Shown one piece after another: positions 10,426 to 20,205 of a stretch of 64,000 nucleotides of DNA. The position numbers and the translations under genes are program-made. The notes beneath the pieces were generated by a model. It saw only the letters and a program-made list of their open reading frames with translations, was not told the DNA's origin and did no database searches. The stretch's first letter is position 1. Each line of letters opens with the position of its first letter. The stretch comes from Urechis unicinctus (taxonomy: Eukaryota; Annelida; Polychaeta; Xenopneusta; Urechidae): the NCBI GenBank assembly GCA_034190875.2, contig CM067355.1, positions 34,226,114 to 34,290,113 of the forward strand, read 5' to 3'.

Positions 10426-11160
10426 TCATTGTTTTAATTCAATAAAGGCCGGATCTGGACGAATCGTTGCAACTCTCATCGTGAGGAGTTTCCAGCAGAA
10501 GAAAACCTCATCTGGCCTGTTTGGAATATCTTTTGGCCTGCCCATCCAGGGGCCGTGGTGAACCAGATCGTAGTCGAGGATGCTGTTAAACTTGCCGTTT
10601 GTGGCGTAGTCCCCATCATCTGCGCCGGGAGTGGTTGTGTTCCCCCAAGCGACCGTCATTTTGTACTTCTTTTTGTCCTTATGATACTCCAAGCTGTACA
10701 CCTCAGCCTTTCCAAGGTCCTCGTAGGCGCACAGCCGGAAAACGCAGTCGACAAACACTCCGATGGTCGCTGGCGGGCTGTGGTGAAGCCCAAGCAGAAT
10801 CTGAGGTTTGTACTGGGCTGGAATAATTCTTCCAGGGCTCCGAGTGTAGGGGGACTTTATTTCAAGCAGGTCAATCTCCTTCTCTACCCCATCCGCTCCT
10901 TCACCACCTGTGACCTGTGAATCGTCGGGGGGGGGGGGGGGGCAGACAAGTTCGATAGCCGTCTGAATTGGGAGTACACAAAAGCCGTCTGGAGAGTAGG
11001 CCGTGGTCTCCCCACCACGGTGAAGGTAAATGTTGTTTTGTCCGATAACGGCGGAGTAGTCGCTTCCACCAATGTAGTACTTTCTTTTATTCTCCCACCA
11101 AGTTGTCTTTTGTCTTATCCCACCGTGACTGGCACAGAACGACTTAATCACTTGTTCCAT
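10426..11160 (-). CDS. YqaJ/lambda-exonuclease-like nuclease (endogenous viral or mobile-element type)
   Basis: The frame starts at ATG 11160 (MEQVIKSFCASHGG) and gives about 244 residues without a stop. Nuclease motifs of the PD-(D/E)XK YqaJ/lambda-exonuclease family are seen in order: IGGSDYSAVIGQ, then AYSPDGF with the acidic residue, LLEIKSPY with the E-x-K pair, and IPAQYKPQILLGL with the Y-x-x-Q pair. Such enzymes resect DNA ends 5' to 3' in phage, viral and mobile-element recombination. The stretch between IGGSD and SPDG is only about 22 residues, much shorter than usual, suggesting an internal deletion. A Pro run encoded by a 16-G homopolymer (10927-10942) interrupts the middle. The ORF immediately upstream ends four bases before this start. 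I infer a captured dsDNA viral or Polinton-like gene, possibly already decayed. Confidence 0.6.
   Translation of the reverse strand: MEQVIKSFCASHGGIRQKTTWWENKRKYYIGGSDYSAVIGQNNIYLHRGGETTAYSPDGFCVLPIQTAIELVCPPPPPDDSQVTGGEGADGVEKEIDLLEIKSPYTRSPGRIIPAQYKPQILLGLHHSPPATIGVFVDCVFRLCAYEDLGKAEVYSLEYHKDKKKYKMTVAWGNTTTPGADDGDYATNGKFNSILDYDLVHHGPWMGRPKDIPNRPDEVFFCWKLLTMRVATIRPDPAFIELKQ
10927..10942. repeat. 16-base poly-G run within the nuclease ORF
   Basis: A homopolymer that encodes consecutive Pro residues on the minus strand. Its length is error-prone in sequencing and in replication, so the nuclease frame depends on it. Confidence 0.95.
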
Positions 11161-11164
11161 TACC

Positions 11165-11353
11165 TTATATTCTCCAATGTTTAAATAGACGGTAACTGGA
11201 TGTCTGCCTGCTAACAAGGTCCTCAAGATGCTCCAACCGCTCCATAAGATCATCGTTCTTAACCTCCAGATCTCTCACCAGTTCCACGAGATCATCATAC
11301 TGTCGTAACGTGATCTGTGGTGTTGAGATGCACACGATACGCACTTGTAACAA
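11165..11353 (-). CDS. Coiled-coil ORF upstream of the nuclease
   Basis: The frame encodes about 62 residues. Its centre, QYDDLVELVRDLEVKNDDLM followed by ERLEHLEDLVSRQ, has heptad-spaced Leu/Val and charged residues and is a clear coiled coil. The stop lies four bases before the nuclease ATG. No ATG is seen near the 5' end, so the true start is unclear. The protein is unrecognised. Its position suggests the same viral-type transcription unit. Confidence 0.35.
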   Translation of the reverse strand: MLQVRIVCISTPQITLRQYDDLVELVRDLEVKNDDLMERLEHLEDLVSRQTSSYRLFKHWRI

Positions 11354-12044
11354 TGAAGACTCGAACTCCAGGTGTAGGGTTTATAACAACTTGAACTTTA
11401 TTTAGCTGTTTTCAACTTTCGAATTTCAGATGTTACTTAGCCTAAATTTAAGAGAGAGAGAGAGAGAATAGTGTTGAGCTCGGAGGCCAGGAGAGAACTG
11501 ATTTTGAAATATAAGTTGCTTCCCTCAACGACTAAGGCACGCCATCTCAATTCTCATGGGACATGCCGTAGCCAGGTTTGTGAGGGTTGGGGCTATCGGG
11601 TGTTGCCTGGGCAGGAAGGTCATGTGGCTCTGGAATATGGGGTATGTATGAGGAGAGGGGGGAATTGGCAGGTGACATGTAGGTCACTTGTGGATCTGGG
11701 AAACTGGGGCGTATAATTAATATAAGCTGTTGGGGGTCAACTGATGACTGAGAGGGTACGTTATGATGAAGGGTAGGTTTGTTATCAATTTGGCACTCAA
11801 CAGAGATAACAGCGCTATTATCGTCTCCTTTTTGCTTTAAATAACAGAGTACATCTTAAATCCTGTTCTATTCCATTGGTGGATCTCCTTAACTGGCCTC
11901 CTTAAGACCAGGGCACCGATCTTGTTTAGGATTAGTTCCCTGATGCATAACATGGACCTGTGGCTAATCCGAGTTACTAGTTCTTGAACTAAATAACTCT
12001 TGTCTGAAAGTGTCTTGAGGCGAACAATCTATGGGATAAACAAA
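11354..12044. other. No gene recognised
   Basis: A short (GA)n run lies at 11451-11467. The rest is single-copy sequence on the upstream side of the minus-strand cluster. It may contain decayed genes of the same element, but no motif supports this. Confidence 0.5.
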
Positions 12045-12420
12045 TCACTTGCAGAACCCTATCATGCCAGTTAAAAACACAATACTGACCCCAGTAATCA
12101 ATAAACAGAACAAACATGGTTTTTGGTTTTGCGGCGCATTTCTGTCTAGCATCATAAACATGTGATTTGATTTAAGGAGGGTTGACCGAATATAATAAAT
12201 GAGTTTGGGGTATACGTAGATCATCATATGTATTGTTAATCACCTGTGCCATGTGGGGGTTGGATGATTCAAACGGAAGAATCTCAATAGGTTGGAGAGT
12301 TGGGTATGTTACGGTAGCCATATTATGGCAGTGGTTAGCTTTGAGTACCCTGGGTAGTTGGCTCTTAATTGTGCGCAGTTGAGAAGGCGCGGCGAACAAG
12401 ACATAATCATTGTTCCCATC
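12045..12420 (-). pseudogene. Broken ORF with a C-terminal membrane segment (unrecognised)
   Basis: Two overlapping minus-strand frames seem to be one protein with a frameshift near 12175. The first part reads VLFAAPSQLRTIKSQLPRVL ... ILPFESSNPHMAQVINNTYD. The second ends NQKPCLFCLLITGVSIVFLT GMIGFCK, a single hydrophobic span close to the C-terminus with a short tail. A membrane-anchored protein of the neighbouring viral-type element is possible. The 5' side is interrupted by MITE copy 2. Beyond the MITE an open frame (12918-13080) with VKTPATTAAVSPRNQANEAF may be its displaced N-terminal part, but the frames do not join cleanly. No family is recognised. Confidence 0.3.
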
Positions 12421-12425
12421 CTTTG

Positions 12426-12917
12426 TTAAAGAGACTGTTCAGCCGCATATAAGGCAATAAGGGATCATTTTGTTATAACATTATTACGATTAACGCAGAC
12501 GTAAGTAATGACATCTTTTAAATTGTTTACATGATGGAAATTATGCTGAAAAGTTTTTAACATTATTATTTGACTGGAAATATTCATGATCTGCTGTGGA
12601 AATCTGTTTTATTCAGATATGTCGTTCCATCGATAACGGTGCCTCCCTAAAACCATGAACCACACGAATGTTAGCTGTTGATCTTCACTCATTAAAGTTG
12701 CGGGCATCATTGCTCACACATTAGACCGACAAGCAGGAAGGGTAATGCCCGACAATATAAATGGCGACAGCCGAAGTAAGGATCTTTTTTCTTAGACCAC
12801 AGCGCCGCGTAGCGACTGAAAGTCTGAAAACTTAAAACTTTTGGTTTCCAAGGTGCGGTTGCCAAGCAGCTAGCTAGGCAACCTCGTTCCAAATATGGGG
12901 CAGAACAGTCTCTTTAA
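12426..12917. mobile_element. TTAA-flanked MITE, copy 2 (484 bp)
   Basis: The body at 12430-12913 lies between TTAA at 12426-12429 and 12914-12917, with the same AGAGACTGTTCAGCC termini as copy 1. Blocks such as ATTATTTGACTGGAAAT and CACAGCGCCGCGTAGCGACT are shared with copy 1. It lacks about 80 bp present in copy 1. It has inserted into the minus-strand viral-type region. Confidence 0.93.
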
Positions 12918-13380
12918 CAAACTGTTGGACGCAATTGGGTGTGCGTGGACATGGAGGGTTGAAGGCCTCGTTGGCCTGATTCCTAGGGCTCACTGCGGCG
13001 GTGGTGGCTGGCGTTTTAACGTGGGTGATTAAAGACAATTGCGACAGTTCTAAATTCGTGCCTAGATTTTCACGATTTTTTGCAGAGAGTAAGCTCATAT
13101 ATAAAGCTAACGAAATGTAAAATAAAAAGTATAGGTCACTGGTGTAAATTTCTGAGTATGGCCAATTTAAGATACACATGTTAAGCCAATGGGAATTATG
13201 ATAATTTGATAATATTTTGGTTCTAAAGAAAAGTTCATACATCGAATTGCATTATATTTAACATACAGACAGCACAATATCTGCTTTACAAAAAATCAAG
13301 AAAAAAATGATTTCTCGCCGCACCCTACGGCTAGCTGTTTATGAATTTATTGTTATTTTTTCTCTAGAATGGTGTATATC
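12918..13380. other. Unique sequence, possible decayed ORF on the minus strand
   Basis: A minus-strand frame runs through most of 12918-13242 but has no recognisable domain. The remainder is AT-rich and featureless. Confidence 0.4.
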
Positions 13381-14058
13381 CTCCATAAAAAAATTTGACC
13401 AGTGACATTTGAACTAAACTTGGTAATATTGTGCAGTGGTATATGTACTATGAGCAGAAGTTAAAAAAATAATAGGTCCACGTAGTCTATGGAAAGCCAC
13501 AATGGGTTTTTGGTTGTATTCCCTGAGTGCAGTGTATTACAATATTCGAACCTCCATACAAAGAAATTGACCAGTGACATTTGAACTAAACTTGGTAATA
13601 TTGTGCATTGGTATATGTACTATGAGCAGAAGTTAAAAAAATAATAGGTCCACGTAGTCTATGGAAAGCCACAATGGGTTTTCGGTTGTATTCCCTGAGT
13701 GCGGTGTATTACAATATTCGAACCTCCATAAAAAGAAATTGACCAGTGACATTTGAACTAAACTTGGTAATATTGTGCATTGGTATATGTACTATGAGCA
13801 GAAATTAAAAAAATAATAGGTCCACGTAGTCTATGGGAAGCCACAAAGGGTTTTCGGTTGTATTCCCTGAGTGCGGTGTATTACAATATTCGAACCTCCA
13901 TAAAAAAAAATTGACCAGTGACATTTGAACTAAACTTGGTAATATTGTGCAGTGGTATATGTACTCTGAGCAGAAGTTAAAAAAATAATAGGTCCACGTA
14001 GTCTATGGGAAGCCACAATGGGTTTTCGGTTGTATTCCCTGAGTGCGGTGTATTACAT
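13381..14058. repeat. Satellite, about 172-bp unit, 4 copies
   Basis: Units start with CTCCATA at 13381, 13552, 13724 and 13896 (steps of 171, 172 and 172). Units contain TTGACCAGTGACATTTGAAC and AATAGGTCCACGTAGTCTAT and differ at only a few positions. This is far longer than any other unit in the window and near nucleosome length. Confidence 0.96.
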
Positions 14059-14283
14059 TTTTAAAATGACATAAAATGACTGCTATTGATTATTACAAAA
14101 TATATATGTTTATTTGTATAACCCTTTACTTCAAAATTGACGTACAAAACAGCATATCATCGTCATATACATAGTCAACAACATAACGTCTAGTAACTTA
14201 GAACGGCACTATAAATTTTCGAACAGTATAATTTCCAAAAGACATACCATTAACATTCAATGAATCATAGCTAGAAACACACA

Positions 14284-15135
14284 CTAACGTTGTTGACTCA
14301 GGTAACTGGCAACAGATGAAATTACTCTTTTACTTTTAGTGACTCTTATGTGCCCATTTATATCTTTGTCACCAAAAAGCGACACCAACCCTTCTTCACC
14401 CTTTCTTCTGTATGCTAATAGTAGATGCCGAAGTTGCAACCCACTTGCAGCTATCTTCCCTACCATTGCAGCGCCACATAATTTGTTCCTGATCAAAACT
14501 TCAAGAGAACCTTCATTTTGTGACCTCGCTATGCTTCTCTCTATTTCCTGAATAACGACAGAGACTGAAAAGCTTTGCGCAAACAAATCTTTCTTGGTAC
14601 TCCTACTGGCTTCAACAACTTCCTGCAAAACTTGTGCGTCCTCTATTGCATTATGAGCATCATATTCCTTCTTCAAAATTCCTCTAACAACTGTTGTTTG
14701 CTTAAAATTCCTAAACTGTCCCTTGTACAAAAACCTGAACAATGGCAGAGTATCTGCAAAACCTGCAACTACTTGTGAAAATTCCTCTATAATGGAACTT
14801 GCTACCACATGCCGCACCAATCTACTTGCATCGAAAGCTTTACAATTATGAGCAACTAGGATAACCTTTGCTTCAATAACATTTTGAAGCCATCTAACAA
14901 ACTCCAACATGCAATCATTTATTGGTACAGCTTCTACCTCGCTACCCTTGTGGTACATTTTCCCTCCCTCAATTCGAATTTGTGTCAGATCAGATACTTT
15001 GTCTTGAATCGGCACTGTGGGCATAACAAATCTATTGAATGTCTCCACACCGCACACTGCCGCTACCTAGATGATATCACACAATCTGCTAGATGAAGTT
15101 GTTTCCAGGTCAAAATATACAAATTTACGACACGC
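14284..15135 (-). pseudogene. DEDDh 3'-5' exonuclease, one nonsense codon near the start
   Basis: The exonuclease motifs are in order. ExoI FDLETT lies at about 15097-15114, ExoII is in VAHNCKAFDASRLVRHV and ExoIII in YDAHNAIEDAQVL. This is the DnaQ/TREX-type DEDDh fold that removes nucleotides from DNA or RNA 3' ends. Similar solitary exonucleases are multicopy in several invertebrate and fish genomes. The frame from FVYFDLETT runs unbroken except for one stop, TAG at 15067-15069, where CAG (Gln) would continue CDIIQVAAVCG. After it about 260 codons follow to the stop at 14284. The C-terminal third, with LQLRHLLLAYRRKGEEGLVS, is less conserved. No upstream ATG precedes the ExoI motif in frame, as TGA lies at 15136-15138. 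It could be a recent pseudogene, or a multi-exon gene with an allele-specific stop. Confidence 0.8.
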
Positions 15136-15973
15136 TCAGTACGTGGAGTCACTGTTCGCCCAAAAGCAGTTTTGCCAAGGAATGAACATGCTCAGGAGTG
15201 ACTGCCATAAAATATATGGGCTCCACGTTAACAAGGGGTTTCTCTCCCCCTTTGACTCAAAGCGGTGGATAGCTCCAGGTCTCTATACTACTGTGGTTGA
15301 TGTGGCCTCGCGCTGCAAGGCAGCCGAGCCATTAACTACAAAGGAGGCTAAAGAGGTCGCAGGTGCGCTTGAAAGGATTTACAAGCGAGGACCACTGCAT
15401 TGGCCTAAACTACTTCAGGTGGACACCGGACGGGAGTTTATGGGAGCAGTGAATCAGCTGCTTGTAAAACGTGGAGTATCAGTCAGGCGTGGCCGAGTGA
15501 ATATCCATCGAGACCAGGGTATAGTAGAACGCTTTGACCGCACCCTTGCTGAGTGGCTCTTTAGACACCAATATGCCGTAGAGTAAAGGGATACTGAAAA
15601 ACGACTACAGGCTGTAGTCTCTGCGATAAATAATGAGGTGACCCGCTTGACTGGAAAAAAACCTAAAGATGCTATCAAGGCAAAACGAGTTGCACAAAAG
15701 CCATCTTCAGTTGTACCAGGGCGCCCGCTGGGGGTCAAAGAGCAAATGCTTTCCTCTGATGTTGGCGTTCGCTACCTCTACTAGCCTGGTGAGGTCTAGC
15801 AAGACCAATGGCGGCGGGCCATTGACCCTATGTGGTCACTCGATGTTTACCGGATTGGACGCTCTGTCACTAAATCTGGTGAGCCTGTACTATTCTATTT
15901 GTTGGATGGACTGCTCCGTGGCTTTGTAAAGGAGGAGCTGCTTGTGGTGCCGCCCGACATACCAATTAGATAA
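15130..15973 (+). pseudogene. Polinton/Maverick-type integrase (DDE) pseudogene
   Basis: Retrovirus-like integrase core of the kind that inserts Polinton DNA transposons. The frame reads VVDVASRCKAAEPLTTKEAK and IYKRGPLHWPKLLQVDTGRE with the second catalytic Asp. Then come VSVRRGRVNIHRDQGIVERF with the catalytic Glu, and TLAEWLFRHQYAVE. The same frame continues to a C-terminal module SLDVYRIGRSVTKSGEPVLF and RGFVKEELLVVPPD. Three in-frame stops break it: TAA at 15584-15586, TAG at 15782-15784 and TAG at 15797-15799. The N-terminal zinc-binding part and the first catalytic Asp are not evident. It ends at TAA 15971-15973 and converges on the polymerase pseudogene downstream. Confidence 0.9.
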
Positions 15974-16224
15974 AAGAATGATCGGTAGTAATGGAAGCAA
16001 CTGGAAAGTGTCCTTGGATATTACTCGGGAAGAGAGACCCTTGTGACAGACCCTTTAAGTTTGACTTCTGTGCAATGCACAGGTTTAAGATTAAACGGGG
16101 GGTCGTAAATCAGCTTTGTGCGGAGTGTCAGAAGGGCATAAAAATAACCTAGGGCTGTGTATGGATTGTGGATTCGAAAGGGTTAACCACAAGCACCTTC
16201 GTGAGAAGAACAGGACGAGGGCCG

Positions 16225-17330
16225 GCGCAGGGGAGGAGGTAGGATGGAGTACATCTTGGGGCGCAGACCTACATACTCCTTGATGAGGACACCACCGCAC
16301 TCGTACTTCATCTTTTCTAGTACCTTCTTGTTCTCGTTGCTGTGGAGCTGGGTTGTAGTAATTGGTGTCGTATTGGTCACTTTTTTCATGTCGGCGTAGA
16401 TGTCCGGTGTGCGGAACTCAAGGAGGAGGGAGTCGGTGTCAGTGTAGAGTAGGTTGACCTCATGGCCGTCGTACATGAGGTGCTTGGACAGGTGGAGTAT
16501 GCACATCCCCACGTAGACTGGGCTGTTGAGGACCAGTTGTGCTTTGTGGATGTGGATGGCAAATATTTTCTGTCGGGCGAAGGAGGGGCTGGCGATGAGC
16601 TTTCTTATTTTGTTGCCGTCTGCAGTACGGACCAGCTTCACGTCATCAAGCTTGCATAGGTTCTCCATGGTCTTGCCGAAGACGGAGTTGTTCATTAGTT
16701 TTTAGAGGCCCTCTCGAAGTCACTGGTTGCGGCCTTACGGAGATCTGTGTTCTTCCGGATGTAGGGTTCCATCCAGGGGCTTTGGGTGAAGGATAGGGGG
16801 CGGTGGATCTTGGTCAGCCTAATCCCCAGGGCCAGATATAGTTTGAGGTTCCTGTAGTGGAGTACCTACCTTTCCTTATTCCTCAGGTTCGGGACCAGCT
16901 TCTCGACCCCGTGGCCGCCGTAGTCTAGGCTAGGGGGTAGTCGTTGTGGGCGTCATGAAGTTCTGGTGTGCCCTCCAGGTCGACCCCAAGGATGTACCCA
17001 GTCTCGGCATCGTCAGGATGGGGACTATTCTGGAGAGCGACTCTGGCCGGTCCACCCACTCAATGTGCGAGGTAGGTAGGGCCTGGCTTATTGCCCATCC
17101 ATAGAGGTTGTTGGCATCGAGGTACTGGATATAGCTCGTGGGCTTGTCCTGGTCGAAGTCTCCTACGAAGGGATTGTTCGCCTTGGCATGGTGCCGCAAG
17201 ACCATACTTATCCCTCCACACAGACCTTTCTCGATGAAGAGGTGTTTGTCTTGAGTAGAGCGTCCCACGATAGGCCTGGGCTGGGTCCAGACCGTACTGC
17301 CTTAGGCTGGTCTTGCGGAAGGTCTGTCAT
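16225..17330 (-). pseudogene. Protein-primed type B DNA polymerase (Polinton/adintovirus type) pseudogene
   Basis: Minus-strand pieces appear in the family order. FRKTSLRQYGLDP and PGLSWDALLKT come first, then FIEKGLCGGISMVL and YLDANNLYGWAISQALP (polymerase motif A). DAETGYILGVDLE and ELHDAHNDYPLA follow, then LHYRNLKLYLALGIRLTK, SPWMEPYIRKNTDLRKAATS, MNNSVFGKTMENL, IASPSFARQKIF, LLYTDTDSLLLE (motif C) and ECGGVLIKEYVGLRPKMYSI. The pieces lie in at least three reading frames, with stops and a deletion just before motif C. The N-terminal exonuclease domain is missing. This is a decayed replicase of a self-synthesising transposon or related endogenised virus. Confidence 0.93.
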
Positions 17331-17484
17331 ACGTCAAGTCAAAACTTAGTCATTTTCTGGTATTCCTCAGCTATATACGTCCCTACTCACTGATCCTCAT
17401 CCGCTTATAATCTTCAAATTTACCGTTCTTCCTCTTCAAAGAACCTTCTGACAGACTGACATAACCCCCTTGTGAACGTCGTCA

Positions 17485-18590
17485 TTTACTGACCTTCCTC
17501 TGCTATGAACCTACTCATTTACTGACCTTCCTCTGCTATGAACCTACTCATTTACTAACCTTCCTCTGCTATGAACGCACTCATTTACTGACCTTCCACT
17601 GCTATGAACCTACTCATTTACTGACCTTCTTCTGCTATAAACCTCGTTTACTGACCTTCCTCTGCTATGAACCTCTTCATTTACTGACCTTTCTCTGCTA
17701 TGAACCTCCTCATTTACTGACCTTCCTCTGCTATGATCCTACTCATTTACTGACCTTCCTCTGCTATAAACCTCTTCATTTACTGACCTTTATCTGCTAT
17801 GAACCTCCTGATTTACTGACCTTCCTCCGTTATGAACCTCCGGATTTACTGACCTTCCTCTGCTATGAGCCTCCTCATTTACTGACCTTCCTCTGCTATG
17901 AACCTCCTGATTTACTGACCTTCCTCTGCTATGAACCTCCTGATTTAGTGACCTTCCTCTGCTATGAGCCTCCTCATTTACTGACCTTCCTCTGCTATGA
18001 ACCTACTCATTTACTGACCTTCCTCTGCTATGAACCTCCTCATTTACTGACCTTCATCTGCTATGAACCTCCTCATTTACTGACCTTCCTCTGCTATGAT
18101 CTTACTCATTTACTGACCTTCTTCTGCTATAAACCTCATTTACTTCCCTTCCTGTGCTGTGAACCTACTCATTTACTAACCTTCCTCTGCTATGAGCCTC
18201 CGGATTTACTGACCTTCCTCTGCTATAAACCTACTCATTTACTGACCTTCCTCTGCTGTGAACCTTCTCATTTACTGACCTTCCTCTGCTATGATCTTAC
18301 TCATTTACTGACCTTTCTCTGCTATGAACCTACTCATTTACTGCCCTTCCTGTGCTGCTATGAGCCTCCTCATTTACTGACCTTCCTCTGCTATGAACTT
18401 CCTCCTTTTCTGCCCTTCCTCTTCTTCTGTGAACCTCCTCATTTTCTGACCTTCCTCTGCTATGATCTTCCTCATTTACAGACCTTCCTCTCCTATGAAC
18501 CTCCTCATTTACTGACCTTCCTCTGCTATGAACCTCCTCATTTACTGACCTTCCTGGTCTATGAGCCTCTTCATTAACCTTCCCCTTCCA
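17485..18590. repeat. Minisatellite, 33-bp unit, about 33 copies
   Basis: The unit is CTGACCTTCCTCTGCTATGA followed by ACCTCCTCATTTA. At 11 codons per unit it gives a periodic LTFLCYEPPHL frame, which is not evidence of coding. Variants include CATAAACC, GATCTTAC and GAGCCTCC. Confidence 0.96.
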
Positions 18591-18706
18591 GTCCTCATCA
18601 CTCAGCGGTTCTTGTCTTCATTTGATAGCTTTCTTTCAGTAGCATGGCGGCGATTCGGAATGCGCGAAGGAACTCCTGTTAGTATATTCCAGACGAGCCC
18701 CATTAG

Positions 18707-18910
18707 ACGAGTTTGCGAGTGGACTACTTCATCACAAGTTCACCAACTGACACCGCGGAAGGCGCCAGAGGGAGCCCCGTGTGGCTGTTCGGCAGCAACA
18801 GCGGCAAACAGCTGCCCCGCAAAACATCGATCACAGCCAGAATTCAGCTATTGAGACGACAATTGGCCCCTGAATCCATTGTAAACGAATGTAGCTCATC
18901 ACTACTATTG
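18707..18910 (+). CDS. Candidate coding exon (68 codons), unrecognised
   Basis: An open frame begins right after an AG at 18705-18706 that lies within an in-frame stop. It runs to a consensus donor, CTATTG|GTAAGT, at 18911. It encodes SPVWLFGSNSGKQLPRKTSI, then ARIQLLRRQLAPESIVNECS SSLLL, with ordinary globular composition. It sits in one of the few non-repeat islands. The exon ends in phase 0. The acceptor tract is weak. An overlapping second frame is open over most of the exon, so the reading frame is not certain. No family was recognised. Confidence 0.35.
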
Positions 18911-19065
18911 GTAAGTACACGTCCGGCTTCCCCCACTCGCCTCGACCGTGAACAAAACAAGTTGTAATCACTTGCAGAGCCAGGCGATGCGGAACATGGT
19001 TGGATGATGAGTGATGTGGAGCGCATTAACAGCTCTCTGCTGTTGTAACCATATACCACTGTAGT

Positions 19066-19183
19066 GTAGCTTCCGTGAAGGCGGCAAAATGAAGGTAAAC
19101 AGTGGCGAAGGCGCCTAAATTGTAGCTATCCACTGAAGGTAGCTTCCGTGAAGGCGGCAAAATGAAGGTAAACAGTGGCGCCG
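19066..19183. repeat. Tandem duplication, 73-bp step, 2 copies
   Basis: GTAGCTTCCGTGAAGGCGGC and the following AAAATGAAGGTAAACAGTGG occur at 19066 and again at 19139. The first two units of a potential array. Confidence 0.93.
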
Positions 19184-19529
19184 AGGCGGGCGCCTGGAAA
19201 GCAAAATTAAGTTGGAGCTGCGCATTGGCTAGCGGCACCTGGTGGGCTGGCGTGAGCCGGTGATGTGACACGGGCTGCTTGTTCAGACGGGGATGAGTGA
19301 TCCACGCGCAACACGCTGGGATTAAACGCTTCATTTACCAGAAAGCTAGACCTGCTGTCAGTAGCCGACAATCGCTATGTGTGTGATGCGTGTTCTGTCG
19401 GGATAACAAGTGCTAGACCAGGCTGCTCGCCTGGCCGCCATCACGGTGCTATACGTCGTCACCGCCGAGTTATACGTCGTCATCTGGGTTTAATACGTCG
19501 ACGATACCTGTCGTTACCACGGAGATATC

Positions 19530-19945
19530 GGTCGTCATCGCCCTGAAGTAAGTCGTCATCACCCTGAAGTACGTCGTCATCAATGTATAGTACATCGTCA
19601 TCACCAATCGTCCTGTCGTCATCATCAGTAGTACATCGTCATCAGCCTGAAGTACGTCGTCATCAGTGTATAGTACATCGTCATCACCCTGAAGTACGTC
19701 GTCATCAGTGCATAGTACATCGTCATCACCCTGAAGTATGTCGTCATCAGTGTATAGTACATCGTCATCACCCTGAAGTACGTCGTCATCAGTGTATAAT
19801 ACATCGTCATCACCCTGAAGTACGATGTCATCAGTGTATAGTACATCGTCATCACCCTGAAGTATGTCGTCATCGGTGTATAGTTAGTCGTCCTCACCCT
19901 GAAGTACGTCGTCATCACCCTGAAGTACGTCGTCATCGTGACAAG
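19530..19945. repeat. Minisatellite, 42-bp unit, about 10 copies
   Basis: The unit combines CGTCATCACCCTGAAGTACG and TCGTCATCAGTGTATAGTAC plus AT. The half-unit TCGTCATCA is itself repeated, so the unit looks like a fused dimer. Confidence 0.94.
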
Positions 19946-19954
19946 CTGGTACGT

Positions 19955-20205
19955 TTCCGTCATTCATCCGTCATTCATCATCACACGTGATTAATCACTC
20001 CCGTCATTCATTCACGACGTGTCAAGCTGCTGAATAAAATCATTCCCGTCATTCATTCACGACGACGTGACAAGCTGACGTCATTCATTCACGACGTGAC
20101 AAGCTGAATAAATCATTCCCGTCATTCATCCACGACGTGACAAGCTGGATTAATCATTTCCGTCATTCATCCACGACGTGATAAGGTGGATTATTCGCTT
20201 CCTGC
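19955..20205. repeat. Minisatellite, about 41-44-bp unit, 5 degenerate copies
   Basis: CGTCATTCATTCACGACGTG followed by ACAAGCTGAATAAATCATTCC recurs with length variation. It adjoins the previous array. Confidence 0.85.

Noticed and set aside
15286-15296. CTATACTACT as the second terminus matching the hairpin at 10197
   Set aside because: It lies inside conserved integrase coding sequence (LYTTVV), so the match is by chance.
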